In this document: one piece after another, positions 49,486 through 57,874 of the stretch | Layout: every line of letters starts with the position of its first letter | Position numbering within the stretch: the stretch's first letter is position 1 | NCBI GenBank assembly: GCA_963722175.1 | Contig: CAVRKA010000004.1 | Location: 1,302,001-1,366,000 of the forward strand | From: WHSW01 sp963722175 | GTDB lineage: Bacteria > Actinomycetota > Thermoleophilia > Solirubrobacterales > 70-9 | Reading direction: 5' to 3' | Length of the DNA stretch: 64,000 nucleotides | Translations under genes and position numbers: made by a program | The notes under the pieces: generated by a model | The model's database searches: none | What the model saw: only the letters and a program-made list of their open reading frames with translations | What the model was told of the DNA's origin: nothing

Positions 49486-49528
49486 GCTTGTCGGGCCTGG
49501 AAGTGCCGCGTCAACCACTTCACCCCCG

Positions 49529-49633
49529 TTTTGGCCGCTGCGAACCGGCGCTTGGCGGCGTCCTCAGTCGGCCAGGTAGCGCTGCTACCTGGCCTCCCTG
49601 CGTCCTTGCCAGGCTGGGCTCTCGCTCGCCAAA
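49529..49633. repeat. Structured intergenic inverted repeat, family A copy 2
   Basis: TTTGGC (49530-49535) pairs with GCCAAA (49628-49633); the central hairpin pairs GGCCAGGTAGC (49570-49580) with GCTACCTGGCC (49584-49594). GTCCTCAGTCG and CTCCCTGCGTCCT flank the hairpin as in copy 1 (10896-10998), and TAGCGCTGCTA is the shared apex. It ends 15 nt before the start of the multi-TM protein gene. Confidence 0.7.
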
Positions 49634-49648
49634 TCCGGGCTTGAATTA

Positions 49649-51061
49649 GTGGACGCGGCACTCGCGCCCGTCGAGGTAGTCGGCCACGCCCTTGTCGGCC
49701 GCCAGGATCTGCCGATCCCCGAGTGGCTGTTCGCGTGGGCGGCCTCGGCGGTCCTCGTGGTCTCGTTCTTCGCGCTCTCCGTCGCGTGGCACACGACCCG
49801 GTTCGAGGAGACCAACTGGCGGGCGGTGCGTCCGTGGATCTCGCGAGCGTTGCTCAACCGCGGGGTCGAGGTCGCCTGCGGGGCGGCCGGGGTCTTCCTG
49901 CTCGTGGTCACGGTGTGGTCGGGGCTGAACGGGACCGAGGCGCCGGATCGCAACTTCTCGGTCACCTTCGTCTTCGTCACCGTCTGGCTCGGCCTCGTCG
50001 TCCTCAGCATCGCCTTCGGCGACCTCTTCCGGGCCTTCAACCCGTGGCGCGCGATCGCCCGCGTCACCGGCGGGCTGTTCAAGCTGATCGCCGGCCAGTC
50101 GGCGCCCGCCCCGCTCGCCTATCCCGAGCGCTGGGGGCGCTGGCCCGCGGCGCTAGGGGTCGTCGCCTTCGTCTGGCTCGAGCTCGTCTACGGCCAGGGC
50201 GGCTTTCAGACGGTCGGCCTCACCCCGCACACGGTCGCGGTCGCGGCGCTCGTGTACAGCGCCTACACGTTCGTCGCCATGACCCTGTTCGGCTCCGAGA
50301 GGTGGCTCGAGCGCGGCGAGACGTTCTCGGTCTACTTCCACATGTTCTCGACCCTGGCGCCGTTCGAGGTCCGCGACCGGCAGCTGGGAGTCCGCCGGGC
50401 GCTGGCCGCGTCGACCAAATGGATCGCCGAGGCGCCCGGCTCGGTCGCCGTGGTCCTGTTCACGATCGGGGCGACGACCTTCGACGGCGCCGCCGAGGGC
50501 ACGCTCGCCGAGCCGATCCGCACGGTCGAGGGCTGGTGCGCCGACATCGGCCTCGGGCCCGTGGCCGCCCTGCGCGTGACCAACTCGATCTTCCTCGCCC
50601 TCGCCCTCGGCTTCGTCGCCGGCCTCTACTGGGCCGGGATCTACGGCATGCACACGGTGCGGACCAAGCTCAGCACGCTCGAGCTCGGGCGGCTGTTCGC
50701 GCACGCGTTCATCCCGATCGCGCTCGCCTATCTGGTCGCTCACTACTTCAGCCTCGTCGTCTTCCAGGAGCAGGCGCAGTTCACCTTCCTGCTCTCCGAC
50801 CCGCTCGGGGACGGCTCCGACATCTTCGGCACCGCCGGTGGCGGGATCGACTACGGGGCCCTGAGCGCGAATGCGATCTGGTACATCCAGGTCGCGGCCC
50901 TGATCGTCGGCCACGTGACCGCGCTCGTCCTCGGCCACGATCGGGCGCTGAAGGTCTACGGGGACACTCGCCTCGCCGCCCGCTCGCAGTACTGGATGCT
51001 GGCGCTGATGGTCGGCTTCACCTCGCTCGGCCTGTTCCTGCTCTCGCAGTCCAACAACTAG
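49649..51061 (+). CDS. Multi-pass membrane protein (family sometimes named 'fenitrothion hydrolase')
   Basis: The 470-aa protein has about 11 membrane helices with conserved-looking loops (FGDLFRAFNPWRAI, ERWGRWPAALG, FHMFSTLAPFEVRD, HTVRTKLSTLELG). Proteins like this appear in actinobacteria under names such as 'fenitrothion hydrolase', a label I would not trust as function. GTG is the start; no ribosome-binding site is seen. A structured repeat lies directly upstream. Confidence 0.7.
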   Translation: MDAALAPVEVVGHALVGRQDLPIPEWLFAWAASAVLVVSFFALSVAWHTTRFEETNWRAVRPWISRALLNRGVEVACGAAGVFLLVVTVWSGLNGTEAPDRNFSVTFVFVTVWLGLVVLSIAFGDLFRAFNPWRAIARVTGGLFKLIAGQSAPAPLAYPERWGRWPAALGVVAFVWLELVYGQGGFQTVGLTPHTVAVAALVYSAYTFVAMTLFGSERWLERGETFSVYFHMFSTLAPFEVRDRQLGVRRALAASTKWIAEAPGSVAVVLFTIGATTFDGAAEGTLAEPIRTVEGWCADIGLGPVAALRVTNSIFLALALGFVAGLYWAGIYGMHTVRTKLSTLELGRLFAHAFIPIALAYLVAHYFSLVVFQEQAQFTFLLSDPLGDGSDIFGTAGGGIDYGALSANAIWYIQVAALIVGHVTALVLGHDRALKVYGDTRLAARSQYWMLALMVGFTSLGLFLLSQSNN

Positions 51062-51225
51062 ATGGGTGATCCCACGCCTTCACGCACGCGGATGACGCAC
51101 GGATACCGTCGCTGGATCGCGCCGCTCGGGACTCGCCCATGTCCACCGACATGGGCTTCGCCCGATCGCCACGCCCAGCTCGGTCCCGCGCGCCCCCGCG
51201 CACGCGAGGCCGTGGAATCAACCAT
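51062..51225. terminator. Long imperfect inverted repeat between convergent stops
   Basis: ATGGGTGATCCCACG (51062-51076) pairs with CGTGGAATCAACCAT (51211-51225), 13 of 15 positions, exactly from one stop codon to the other. Inside, GCCCATGTC (51135-51143) pairs with GACATGGGC (51148-51156). The region has no supported gene and probably acts as a bidirectional terminator. Confidence 0.5.
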
Positions 51226-52947
51226 CTAGCGCCGGCCGAGACCGATCCGCTCCCAGCCGCCGGCGATCCCCGCGGCCGAGTGGACCCGGACCCGGGCGGC
51301 GTTGACGTTGGAGCCGAGCGCCGTCAGCTTGATCCGCGCCCGCTCGCGCGACTTCGCCACCCGCGCCCAGGCCCCGTCGCGCCGCGCCTCGATCTCGTAG
51401 CTGCCGCCCTCGGGCGCGATCAGCAGCGCCGCGCCGCGAATCCGCAGGGACGGCGGGTCCGGGCGTGCGACGCGCCGCAGCGCGGCGCGATCGAACGCTT
51501 TGCGCAGGAACACGCCGCGCGAGTCCTCCGGGGCGAAGAGGCCGAAGAGGCCCATCACGGTCGGCGCGATGTCCACGTTGACCGGCTTCGCTGAGCGCTT
51601 GGCCCCGGTGACCGTCCCCTGTCGGACGAGGTGGCCGCCGCCGGTCACGGCGAGGAAGTTGTCGGCGGTCTGCGGGGCGCCGTGGTTGCCCGGCAGCGGG
51701 TTGCTCGAGGTCGACGGCTCGCCGAAGCCGACCCCGGTCCGGGCGGTGACGAAGATGTCCCCGGAGCGCTCGCCGAGCGACTTCCAGTCGCGGTGGGTGC
51801 GTGGCAGGGTGTGGGCCTTGCCGCCGTCGGCGGGGTTCGGCTCGCGGTAGAACGCCTCCGCCACCCCGGGCTGGGCGACGATGATCTCGCGCATTCGCTT
51901 CAGCAGCTCGAAGCGGTCGGGGCTGGTGCGGTCGGCGAGATAGACGAAATCGATCGAGCCGGCGTTGTTGAGGGCGACGAACTGGGTCTCGGCGATGCCC
52001 GCGCCGGTGAGCGCCTCGGTGAGGCTGATCTTCGACGAGATCGTGTCCATCGAGTGGTCGGAGACCAGGATCAGCACGGTGCGCTCCCACTCGCCGCGGG
52101 CGCGCAACGTCGTGACCAGGCGCTCGATCTCGTCGTCGGCCTGAGCGATCGCGGTGTCGTAGACGGCCCCCGTCCCGGTCGCATGGCCGGCGGTGTCGAT
52201 CTGGTGCAGGTTGACGAAGGTGAAGTCGGGACGGGTCTTGCCATGCGGGAAGCTGAGACCGCCGTCGAGCGACGCGATCACCCTGTCCATCACGGTCTTG
52301 TCGTCGATCGCGTAGCCGGAGATCGGGTTCGTCGGCACGGACTCGCAGTAGGCGTCGTCGTCGGGTCCGGAAGCGCACGGCGCCCACAGGTAGTCGACGT
52401 CGGGACGGTCGGGATCGAGGTTCTGGCCCGCGAAGATTCGCCCCAGCTTCGGCTTGCCGAAGATTCCCGCCGTCGCCAGGTGGTCGGGGTCGCCCTGGCG
52501 CCCGATCGCCTCGAACACCATCTCGGCCTGCGGGCAGGTTCGGCTCTCGCCGCTGGTCTCGGTCGGCAGGACGCCGAAGTCGAACGGCCCGGTCGGCGCG
52601 CAGCTGTCCTCGTTCTCGAGCGGCGCGTAGAGGGCGAACGCGTTGGCGGGGATCCCCGAGCGGCCCGGATAGGCCCCGCTCATCATCGCCGTGTGATTCG
52701 GGTTCGTCTCGGCCGGGATCACCGAGCTCGAGTCGGGAAAGTAGGTCGCGTGCGCCCCGTCGCCGGCGAGCAGCGACGAGATGAACGGCGCGCCACCGGC
52801 CTCGATCCGATCCCCGTCGAGCCCGTCGAGCACGACCACGTAGACCAAAGGCCGTTCACTTGCCGCCACGGCGGACGCGGGCACAACGGCGACGGCAACC
52901 GTCGCCAGCGCCACGCACCAGCGGATGAGCCTGGCCACCTCCCGCAT
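51226..52947 (-). CDS. Secreted alkaline-phosphatase-superfamily phosphodiesterase
   Basis: The 573-aa protein has a signal peptide (CVALATVAVAVVPASAVAAS) and a nucleotide-pyrophosphatase-type fold. Metal ligands are in VVLDGLDGD, nucleophile Thr in NPNHTAMMSG, then DTAGHATG, VSDHSMD and PGNHGAP. The C-terminal 80 residues form a small beta domain. It probably cleaves phosphodiesters or pyrophosphates outside the cell. TACGAT stands 6 nt before the ATG. Confidence 0.85.
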   Translation of the reverse strand: MREVARLIRWCVALATVAVAVVPASAVAASERPLVYVVVLDGLDGDRIEAGGAPFISSLLAGDGAHATYFPDSSSVIPAETNPNHTAMMSGAYPGRSGIPANAFALYAPLENEDSCAPTGPFDFGVLPTETSGESRTCPQAEMVFEAIGRQGDPDHLATAGIFGKPKLGRIFAGQNLDPDRPDVDYLWAPCASGPDDDAYCESVPTNPISGYAIDDKTVMDRVIASLDGGLSFPHGKTRPDFTFVNLHQIDTAGHATGTGAVYDTAIAQADDEIERLVTTLRARGEWERTVLILVSDHSMDTISSKISLTEALTGAGIAETQFVALNNAGSIDFVYLADRTSPDRFELLKRMREIIVAQPGVAEAFYREPNPADGGKAHTLPRTHRDWKSLGERSGDIFVTARTGVGFGEPSTSSNPLPGNHGAPQTADNFLAVTGGGHLVRQGTVTGAKRSAKPVNVDIAPTVMGLFGLFAPEDSRGVFLRKAFDRAALRRVARPDPPSLRIRGAALLIAPEGGSYEIEARRDGAWARVAKSRERARIKLTALGSNVNAARVRVHSAAGIAGGWERIGLGRR

Positions 52948-52966
52948 GCGCGGATCGTAGACGTGC

Positions 52967-53689
52967 TCAGTGGCCGGCGAGCCGGGTGATCGCGAAGATC
53001 GCCGCGAAGCCGGCGATCGTCAGCAGGACACGACCCCACGAGGCGTGCTCGCCGTGCGCCTCCGGGAGCAGGTCGGTCGCGCCCATGTAGAGGAAGAACC
53101 CGGCGTACAGGGCCAGGAGCAGCCCGAGATCGAACTCCGAGATCGTCATCGCGCTGCCGACGATCGCGCCGAACAGGGGCGCGAACGCGTCGACCGCCAG
53201 CCACCGCTTCGCCCGGCGGCGATCCTGGGACTGGCTGAGCACGAAGCTGACCGTGTTGAGGCCGTCCGCGAAGTCGTGCCCGATCACGGCGACGAACACG
53301 AACACGCCGGTCGCCGTGTCGAGGCCGAAGGCGAGTCCGATCCCGAGTCCGTCGATGAAGCTGTGCACCGAGAGCCCGAGCGCACCGAGCGCACCGACCT
53401 GGTGGTGGGCGCGCGCCTGCTCCGGATCGTCGCGGTGGTGGAGGACGAGGACCCGCTCGGCGAGAAAGAAGGCGACGAACCCGGCCCCGACCAGCGCCCC
53501 GACCAGCTGCGGGTCGTCGACCGCCTCGATGCTCTCGGGAAAAACGTCGAAGAGGGCGACCGCGACGACGACCCCACCGGTGAGCGCCATCAGGGTCGGC
53601 AGCCGGTGGGAGAGGCGCAGCCCGAGGGCGCCGCCGGCGAACGTCGCGGCGACGGTGGCGCAGGCGAATGGAATCGCGATCCACTCCAT
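52967..53689 (-). CDS. ZIP family divalent-metal transporter
   Basis: The 240-aa protein has about eight helices with the ZIP metal sites HSFIDGLGIG (TM4) and GHDFADGLN (TM5), and a His-rich loop LHHRDDPEQARAHH. It would import Zn2+ or Fe2+. The ATG is 6 bp from the perfect Fur-type palindrome shared with the divergent Fur-family gene, so metal-responsive repression is expected. Confidence 0.88.
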   Translation of the reverse strand: MEWIAIPFACATVAATFAGGALGLRLSHRLPTLMALTGGVVVAVALFDVFPESIEAVDDPQLVGALVGAGFVAFFLAERVLVLHHRDDPEQARAHHQVGALGALGLSVHSFIDGLGIGLAFGLDTATGVFVFVAVIGHDFADGLNTVSFVLSQSQDRRRAKRWLAVDAFAPLFGAIVGSAMTISEFDLGLLLALYAGFFLYMGATDLLPEAHGEHASWGRVLLTIAGFAAIFAITRLAGH

Positions 53690-53694
53690 CGGGC

Positions 53695-53713
53695 GAGAAT
53701 GATAATCATTCTC
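53695..53713. promoter_or_regulatory. Perfect 19-bp Fur-type box
   Basis: GAGAATGATAATCATTCTC is a perfect palindrome of the 7-1-7 Fur/Zur type. It lies in the 45-bp gap between the divergent ZIP and Fur-family genes and overlaps the region just upstream of TATGAT (53722-53727). Confidence 0.85.
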
Positions 53714-53721
53714 AAAGTCGG

Positions 53722-53727
53722 TATGAT
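53722..53727 (+). promoter_or_regulatory. -10 box of fur-like gene
   Basis: TATGAT ends 7 nt before the ATG at 53735; the Fur box lies 8 bp upstream, where a repressor would block polymerase. Confidence 0.5.
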
Positions 53728-53734
53728 TCGCGCC

Positions 53735-54184
53735 ATGCACGGGACCGCTGATCGACGGTGGCCCGAGCTCGCGGAAGAGGCTCTGTCGGGCGAGGGACGG
53801 CGAGCCGGCGGCGCCCGGCGAGCGGTGATCGGCCTGCTTGCCGAGCAGGACTGCTGCCTGAGCGCCCAGGAGATCGCCGCCCGGATCAGGTCCGGCGGCA
53901 AGCGGGTCGGGGTCGCGAGCGTCTACCGGGCGCTCGACCTCCTGCACGGCGAGGGACTCGTCCAGCGCGTCGAGGTCGGCGAGGGCGGCGCCCGCTTCGA
54001 GGCGGTGGTCCCCGGCGGCGACCACCACCACCACGCAGTCTGCGACCGCTGTGGCCGCCTGACCCCGTTCGAGGACGCCGGGCTCGAGCGGGCGATCAAA
54101 CGGCTGGGCGATCGCCTCGGCCACCGGGTCGAGGCGCACGACGTCCTGATCCGGGGCGAGTGCTCAAGCTGCGCCTCGCGATAA
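53735..54184 (+). CDS. Fur family transcriptional regulator
   Basis: The 149-aa regulator has the winged helix (LSAQEIAARIRSGGKRVGVA, then SVYRALDLLHGEGLV) and a metal domain with HHHHAVCDRCG and a second CSSC pair, giving the structural Zn Cys4 site. Fur, Zur and related types cannot be told apart here, but the divergent ZIP transporter favours Zur- or Fur-like control. ATG 53735 fits a leaderless transcript; ATG 53723 would overlap the -10. Confidence 0.9.
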   Translation: MHGTADRRWPELAEEALSGEGRRAGGARRAVIGLLAEQDCCLSAQEIAARIRSGGKRVGVASVYRALDLLHGEGLVQRVEVGEGGARFEAVVPGGDHHHHAVCDRCGRLTPFEDAGLERAIKRLGDRLGHRVEAHDVLIRGECSSCASR

Positions 54185-54191
54185 TCAATCG

Positions 54192-54338
54192 ATGCCGCCG
54201 ATCGCCCACGCGGGCCACTGGGTCTTCTGGATCCTCTACGCAATCCCGGTGATCGTCGTCCTCGTCTCGATCGTCACCTCGGTGCGCCGCGAGCGGCGCG
54301 AGGCGGCCGAGGCGGAGCGCGCCGAGGAGTCCGGCTGA
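54192..54338 (+). CDS. Single-span membrane peptide (48 aa)
   Basis: Begins MPPIAHAGHWVFWILYAIPV, with a membrane helix to about residue 30 and a strongly charged RRERREAAEAERAEE tail. It starts 7 nt after the fur-like stop and is probably cotranscribed with it, so it may be metal-regulated. Function unknown. Confidence 0.55.
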   Translation: MPPIAHAGHWVFWILYAIPVIVVLVSIVTSVRRERREAAEAERAEESG

Positions 54339-54409
54339 CGTCGCCGCGCTGGGCTCCGGGCTTGGGTCAGCAGGGGCTGCCGTAACGTACTTTCCCGCGC
54401 GCGACCGCT

Positions 54410-54441
54410 CCGGTAGGCCCGCTTCGGGCTTTAGCTACCGG
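54410..54441. terminator. Hairpin between convergent genes
   Basis: CCGGTAG pairs with CTACCGG, with CCCG/CGGG inside. It overlaps the stop codon of the GFA gene and ends both converging transcripts. Confidence 0.45.
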
Positions 54442-54859
54442 GGCCGCGCTCGAGCTGCGCGGCGTTCTCGAACCGCGGCGACCAGGGCTGCGCGGAGCTG
54501 GTCCATGCCTCGACCGCCGGCTCGAGCCAGGAGGCGTCGTCGAGCGACCCGGCCTTGATGAAGATCAGCTCCGGCATCACCGCCGCGTTGCTGAAGATCG
54601 GCGATCCGCATGCGGAGCAGAAGCTCCGCTCGGTCTCACCGCCGTGATCGGTACCCGTCGTCGCGAATGAGGCGAGCGTGCTCCCCTCGACCTCGAAAGC
54701 CTCACGCGGCACTCCGACGATCACGGAGAACGGGTTGCCGGTCTGGCGCTGGCAGTCGGTGCAGTGGCAGGCGGCCTGGACGACCGGCTCCGCTTCGACG
54801 CTGTAGGTCACCTCGCCGCAAAGGCAGCGACCGGTGATGGGGCGCGGGGGATCGTTCAT
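54431..54859 (-). CDS. GFA family protein (glutathione-dependent formaldehyde-activating fold)
   Basis: The 142-aa Zn protein has the cysteine sets GRCLCGEV, ACHCTDCQRQTG and FCSACGSPIF. The true Gfa activity is often absent in relatives and actinobacteria lack glutathione, so the substrate is unknown. It overlaps the upstream membrane protein gene by 4 nt and belongs to the suf operon's distal end. Confidence 0.85.
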   Translation of the reverse strand: MNDPPRPITGRCLCGEVTYSVEAEPVVQAACHCTDCQRQTGNPFSVIVGVPREAFEVEGSTLASFATTGTDHGGETERSFCSACGSPIFSNAAVMPELIFIKAGSLDDASWLEPAVEAWTSSAQPWSPRFENAAQLERGPGS

Positions 54860-55221
54860 GTCGGCGACGCTACCAAGAGCCGGCGTCCGAGCGCGTACGC
54901 CGCGACGATCGGCAGGGTGATGCAGGCCAGGCGGTAGAGCCACGCCAGCAGCGCTCCGCCGGCGCCGCCGCCGAAGAAGTCGGCCTCGACCTCGAACGGG
55001 CTCGGGTCGCCGGGGGCCAGGCAACGCGCGCCGTCGGGCACCGGATCGCCGTAGCGTCCGGGCGCCGAGGCGAGCCCGACGTAGGTGGCGCCCCGGTCCC
55101 CGCAGGCGTCGCGCGCCTCGGGCTCGAAGAGGAGCGGGCGGGGGACGATCAGCAGCGCCGCCGCGAGCGCCAGCCCGGCGACGATCGCGATTCCCCAGAC
55201 GCGGGCGGGTGAGTCCGGCAC
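54856..55221 (-). CDS. Small two-helix membrane protein (121 aa)
   Basis: Begins with GTG, MPDSPARVWGIAIVAGLALA. A helix at each end flanks an extracytoplasmic loop of about 65 residues with three cysteines (EARDACGDRG, GARCLAPGD). It starts 5 nt after the sufD stop and overlaps the GFA gene by 4 nt. Family unknown; it stands where sufC or sufS is found in many operons. Confidence 0.6.
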   Translation of the reverse strand: MPDSPARVWGIAIVAGLALAAALLIVPRPLLFEPEARDACGDRGATYVGLASAPGRYGDPVPDGARCLAPGDPSPFEVEADFFGGGAGGALLAWLYRLACITLPIVAAYALGRRLLVASPT

Positions 55222-55226
55222 CGGTC

Positions 55227-56411
55227 CTAGGCGCGGTCGAGCAGGCGTTCCAACCGGCCCTCGAGCTCGTCGCGAAGCGCGTCGCGGATCGGGCCCTCGT
55301 GCGCGCGCTCGACCAGCTCGGAGAGGAAGCCCTCGATCACCAGCCGCTTCGCCTCCGCATCGGAGAGCCCGTGCGAGCGCAGGTAGTAGAGCTGCTCGGG
55401 GTCGACCTGGGCGACCGCGGCGGCGTGCGTGCAGCGAACGTCGTCGGCCTCGATCTCGAGGCCGGGGATCGCGTCGGCGTGGGCGTCGGTGGAGAGCAGC
55501 AGGTTGCGGCTTTCCTGAAAGGCGTCGGTGCGCTGGGCGCCCTTGTCGACCCGGATCATCCCGCGCCAGACCGCGGTCGCCCGCTCGGTCAGCACGCCGC
55601 GGAAGGCGAGGTCGGAGGTCGTGTCCTCGGCCGCGTGCTCCTGGGTCGTGTCGTAGTCGAGGTGCTGGCTCCCGTCGCCCGCGTAGGCGCCCGTCACCCT
55701 GGCGCTGGAGCCGCGCCCGGCGAGCTTGGTCTCCATCCGCACCTTGCCGCGCGCCGAGCCGAAGCCGAGCGCGACCCAATCGAGGTTGGCGTCGCGACCG
55801 ACCTCGGCGCGCTGGGTCGCGAAGACCCAGCCGTCGGTCGAGAGCTCCTGCTCGCAGACGTAGCGCAGGTTGGCGCCGTCGCCGACGACGAGCTCGACGA
55901 CGCCGTTGAACAGGCCCTCGCCCTCGGACTCGTAGCGCTCCCAGACCTCGGCCTCGGCTCCCTCGGCGAGGACGATCAGCGCCCGCCACTCGATCTCCTC
56001 GTTGGGTCCTCCGGACACGGTCAGCTTGAGCGGCTGCTCGAGCCGCGCGCCCGCCGGCACGTGCACGAAGACGCCGTCGCGCCAGCGCGCCTGATTGCGG
56101 GCCGTGAACGCGTCGTTGGCGGGGACGATCGTCCCGAGCCGTTCGCCGACCAGGTCCGGATACTCGGCGGCCGCCTCGGCGAGCGGCATGACGATCACCT
56201 CGTCGTCGATTCGCTCCAGCCCGTCAACGGTCGCGACGGCCTCGCTGTAGCCGTCGAGCTCGAGGTCGGAGAGGTCGGTGAACTCCCAGCCCTTCTGCTT
56301 GGCGTTCGGGAGGTCGAGGTCGATCGCGAGCTTCTTGGCCCGGTCGCGCGCCTCGCTCAGCCAGTCCGGTTCGACTACCGAGGGCGCGGCGGCGCCGTCG
56401 GTCTCAGCCAA
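55227..56411 (-). CDS. sufD: Fe-S cluster assembly protein SufD
   Basis: The 394-aa SUF-FeS beta-helix protein has VHVPAGARLEQPLKL and the C-terminal HAAAVAQVDPEQLYYLRSHG with the conserved His and Tyr-Leu-x-Ser-Arg/His-Gly signature. It pairs with SufB in the SufBC2D scaffold. The start is a TTG inside the end of sufB (8-nt overlap), ensuring coupled translation. Confidence 0.92.
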   Translation of the reverse strand: MAETDGAAAPSVVEPDWLSEARDRAKKLAIDLDLPNAKQKGWEFTDLSDLELDGYSEAVATVDGLERIDDEVIVMPLAEAAAEYPDLVGERLGTIVPANDAFTARNQARWRDGVFVHVPAGARLEQPLKLTVSGGPNEEIEWRALIVLAEGAEAEVWERYESEGEGLFNGVVELVVGDGANLRYVCEQELSTDGWVFATQRAEVGRDANLDWVALGFGSARGKVRMETKLAGRGSSARVTGAYAGDGSQHLDYDTTQEHAAEDTTSDLAFRGVLTERATAVWRGMIRVDKGAQRTDAFQESRNLLLSTDAHADAIPGLEIEADDVRCTHAAAVAQVDPEQLYYLRSHGLSDAEAKRLVIEGFLSELVERAHEGPIRDALRDELEGRLERLLDRA

Positions 56412-57867
56412 TTGAGCCTTCCATCTGCAGCTCGATCAGCCGGTTCATCTCGACCGAGTACTCCATCGGCAGCTCCTTGGCGATCGGCTCGATGAAGCCG
56501 TTGACGATCATCTTCGAGGCTTCCTCCTCGTCGAGGCCGTGGGCCTGGAGGTAGAAGAGCATCTCCTCGCCGACCTTCGAGACCGAGGCCTCGTGGCCGA
56601 CGTTGGCGTCGGACTCGTCGATGCGGATCGTCGGGTAGGTGTCGGAGCGCGAGTCCTCGTCGAGCAGCAGCGCGTCGCACACAACCTTCGACTTCGACTC
56701 GGTCGCGCCCTGGGCGACCTCGAGCAGGCCGCGGTAGGTGGCCCGGCCGCCGTCCTTCGAGATGGACTTCGAGAAGATCGACGACGTCGTCTTCGGCGCC
56801 GCGTGGATGATCTTCCCGCCCGCGTCCTGGTGCTGGCCCTTGCCGGCGAAGGCGATCGAGAGGATCTCGCCGTGGGCGCGCTCGCCGAGCAGGTAGATCG
56901 ACGGGTACTTCATCGTCAGCTTCGAGCCCAGGTTGCAGTCGACCCACTCCATCGTCGCGTCCTCGTGGGCGACGGCGCGCTTGGTGACCAGGTTGAAGAC
57001 GTTCTGCGACCAGTTCTGGACCGTCGTGTAGCGGACCCGCGAGCTCGGCTTGGCGCAGATCTCGACCACGGCCGAGTGCAGCGAGTCGGTCGAGTAGACC
57101 GGCGCCGTGCAGCCCTCGATGTAGTGCACGTCGGCGCCGTCCTCGGCGATGATCAGCGTGCGCTCGAACTGGCCCATGTTCTCGGTGTTGATCCGGAAGT
57201 AGGCCTGCAGCGGCATCTCGACCTTGACCCCGGCGGGCACGTAGACGAACGAGCCGCCCGACCAGACCGCGGAGTTGAGCGCCGCGAGCTTGTTGTCGTT
57301 GGGCGGGATGATCGTCGCCCAGTACTCGCGGACCAGGTCCTCGTGCTCGCGCAGGGCCGTGTCCATGTCGGTGAAGATCACACCCTGGGCCTCGAGCTTC
57401 TCGTTGATCTGGTGATAGACCGATTCGCTCTCGTACTGAGCGCCCACGCCGGAGAGGAACTTGCGCTCGGCCTCCGGGATGCCGAGCTTGTCGAAGGTGT
57501 TCTTGATGTCCTCGGGGACGTCATCCCAGCTTCGTTCGCTCTTGTCCGAAGCGCGAACGAAGTAGTGGATGTCGTCGAAGTCGATCTGACCGAGGTCGCC
57601 GCCCCACTTGGGCATCGGCCGGGCCTCGTAGTGCTCATAGGCCTTGAGCCGGAAGTCGCGCATCCACTGCGGCTCGTTCTTGTACTCGGAGATCGCCTCG
57701 ATCAGCTCGCGGCTGAGGCCCTTCTCCGACTTGAAGGCATAGCCGGTTTCCGGGTCGTGGAAGCCGAACTTCTCCTCGTAGTCCGACCCGATGGTCTTCA
57801 GGCCGGACTCGGCCTCGGTGAGCTGCTTGCCCGAGGGGGCGGTGATCGTCTCGGGGGGTGTGGTCAT
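56404..57867 (-). CDS. sufB: Fe-S cluster assembly protein SufB
   Basis: The 487-aa protein matches SufB over its full length: FVYVPAGVKVEMPLQAYFRI, the cysteine in YIEGCTAPVYS, RVRYTTVQNWS, and the C-terminal EASVSKVGEEMLFYLQAHGL. With SufC and SufD it assembles Fe-S clusters. The Rieske-type gene ends 7 nt upstream and sufD follows. Confidence 0.95.
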   Translation of the reverse strand: MTTPPETITAPSGKQLTEAESGLKTIGSDYEEKFGFHDPETGYAFKSEKGLSRELIEAISEYKNEPQWMRDFRLKAYEHYEARPMPKWGGDLGQIDFDDIHYFVRASDKSERSWDDVPEDIKNTFDKLGIPEAERKFLSGVGAQYESESVYHQINEKLEAQGVIFTDMDTALREHEDLVREYWATIIPPNDNKLAALNSAVWSGGSFVYVPAGVKVEMPLQAYFRINTENMGQFERTLIIAEDGADVHYIEGCTAPVYSTDSLHSAVVEICAKPSSRVRYTTVQNWSQNVFNLVTKRAVAHEDATMEWVDCNLGSKLTMKYPSIYLLGERAHGEILSIAFAGKGQHQDAGGKIIHAAPKTTSSIFSKSISKDGGRATYRGLLEVAQGATESKSKVVCDALLLDEDSRSDTYPTIRIDESDANVGHEASVSKVGEEMLFYLQAHGLDEEEASKMIVNGFIEPIAKELPMEYSVEMNRLIELQMEGSIG

Positions 57868-57874
57868 CTGAGAA

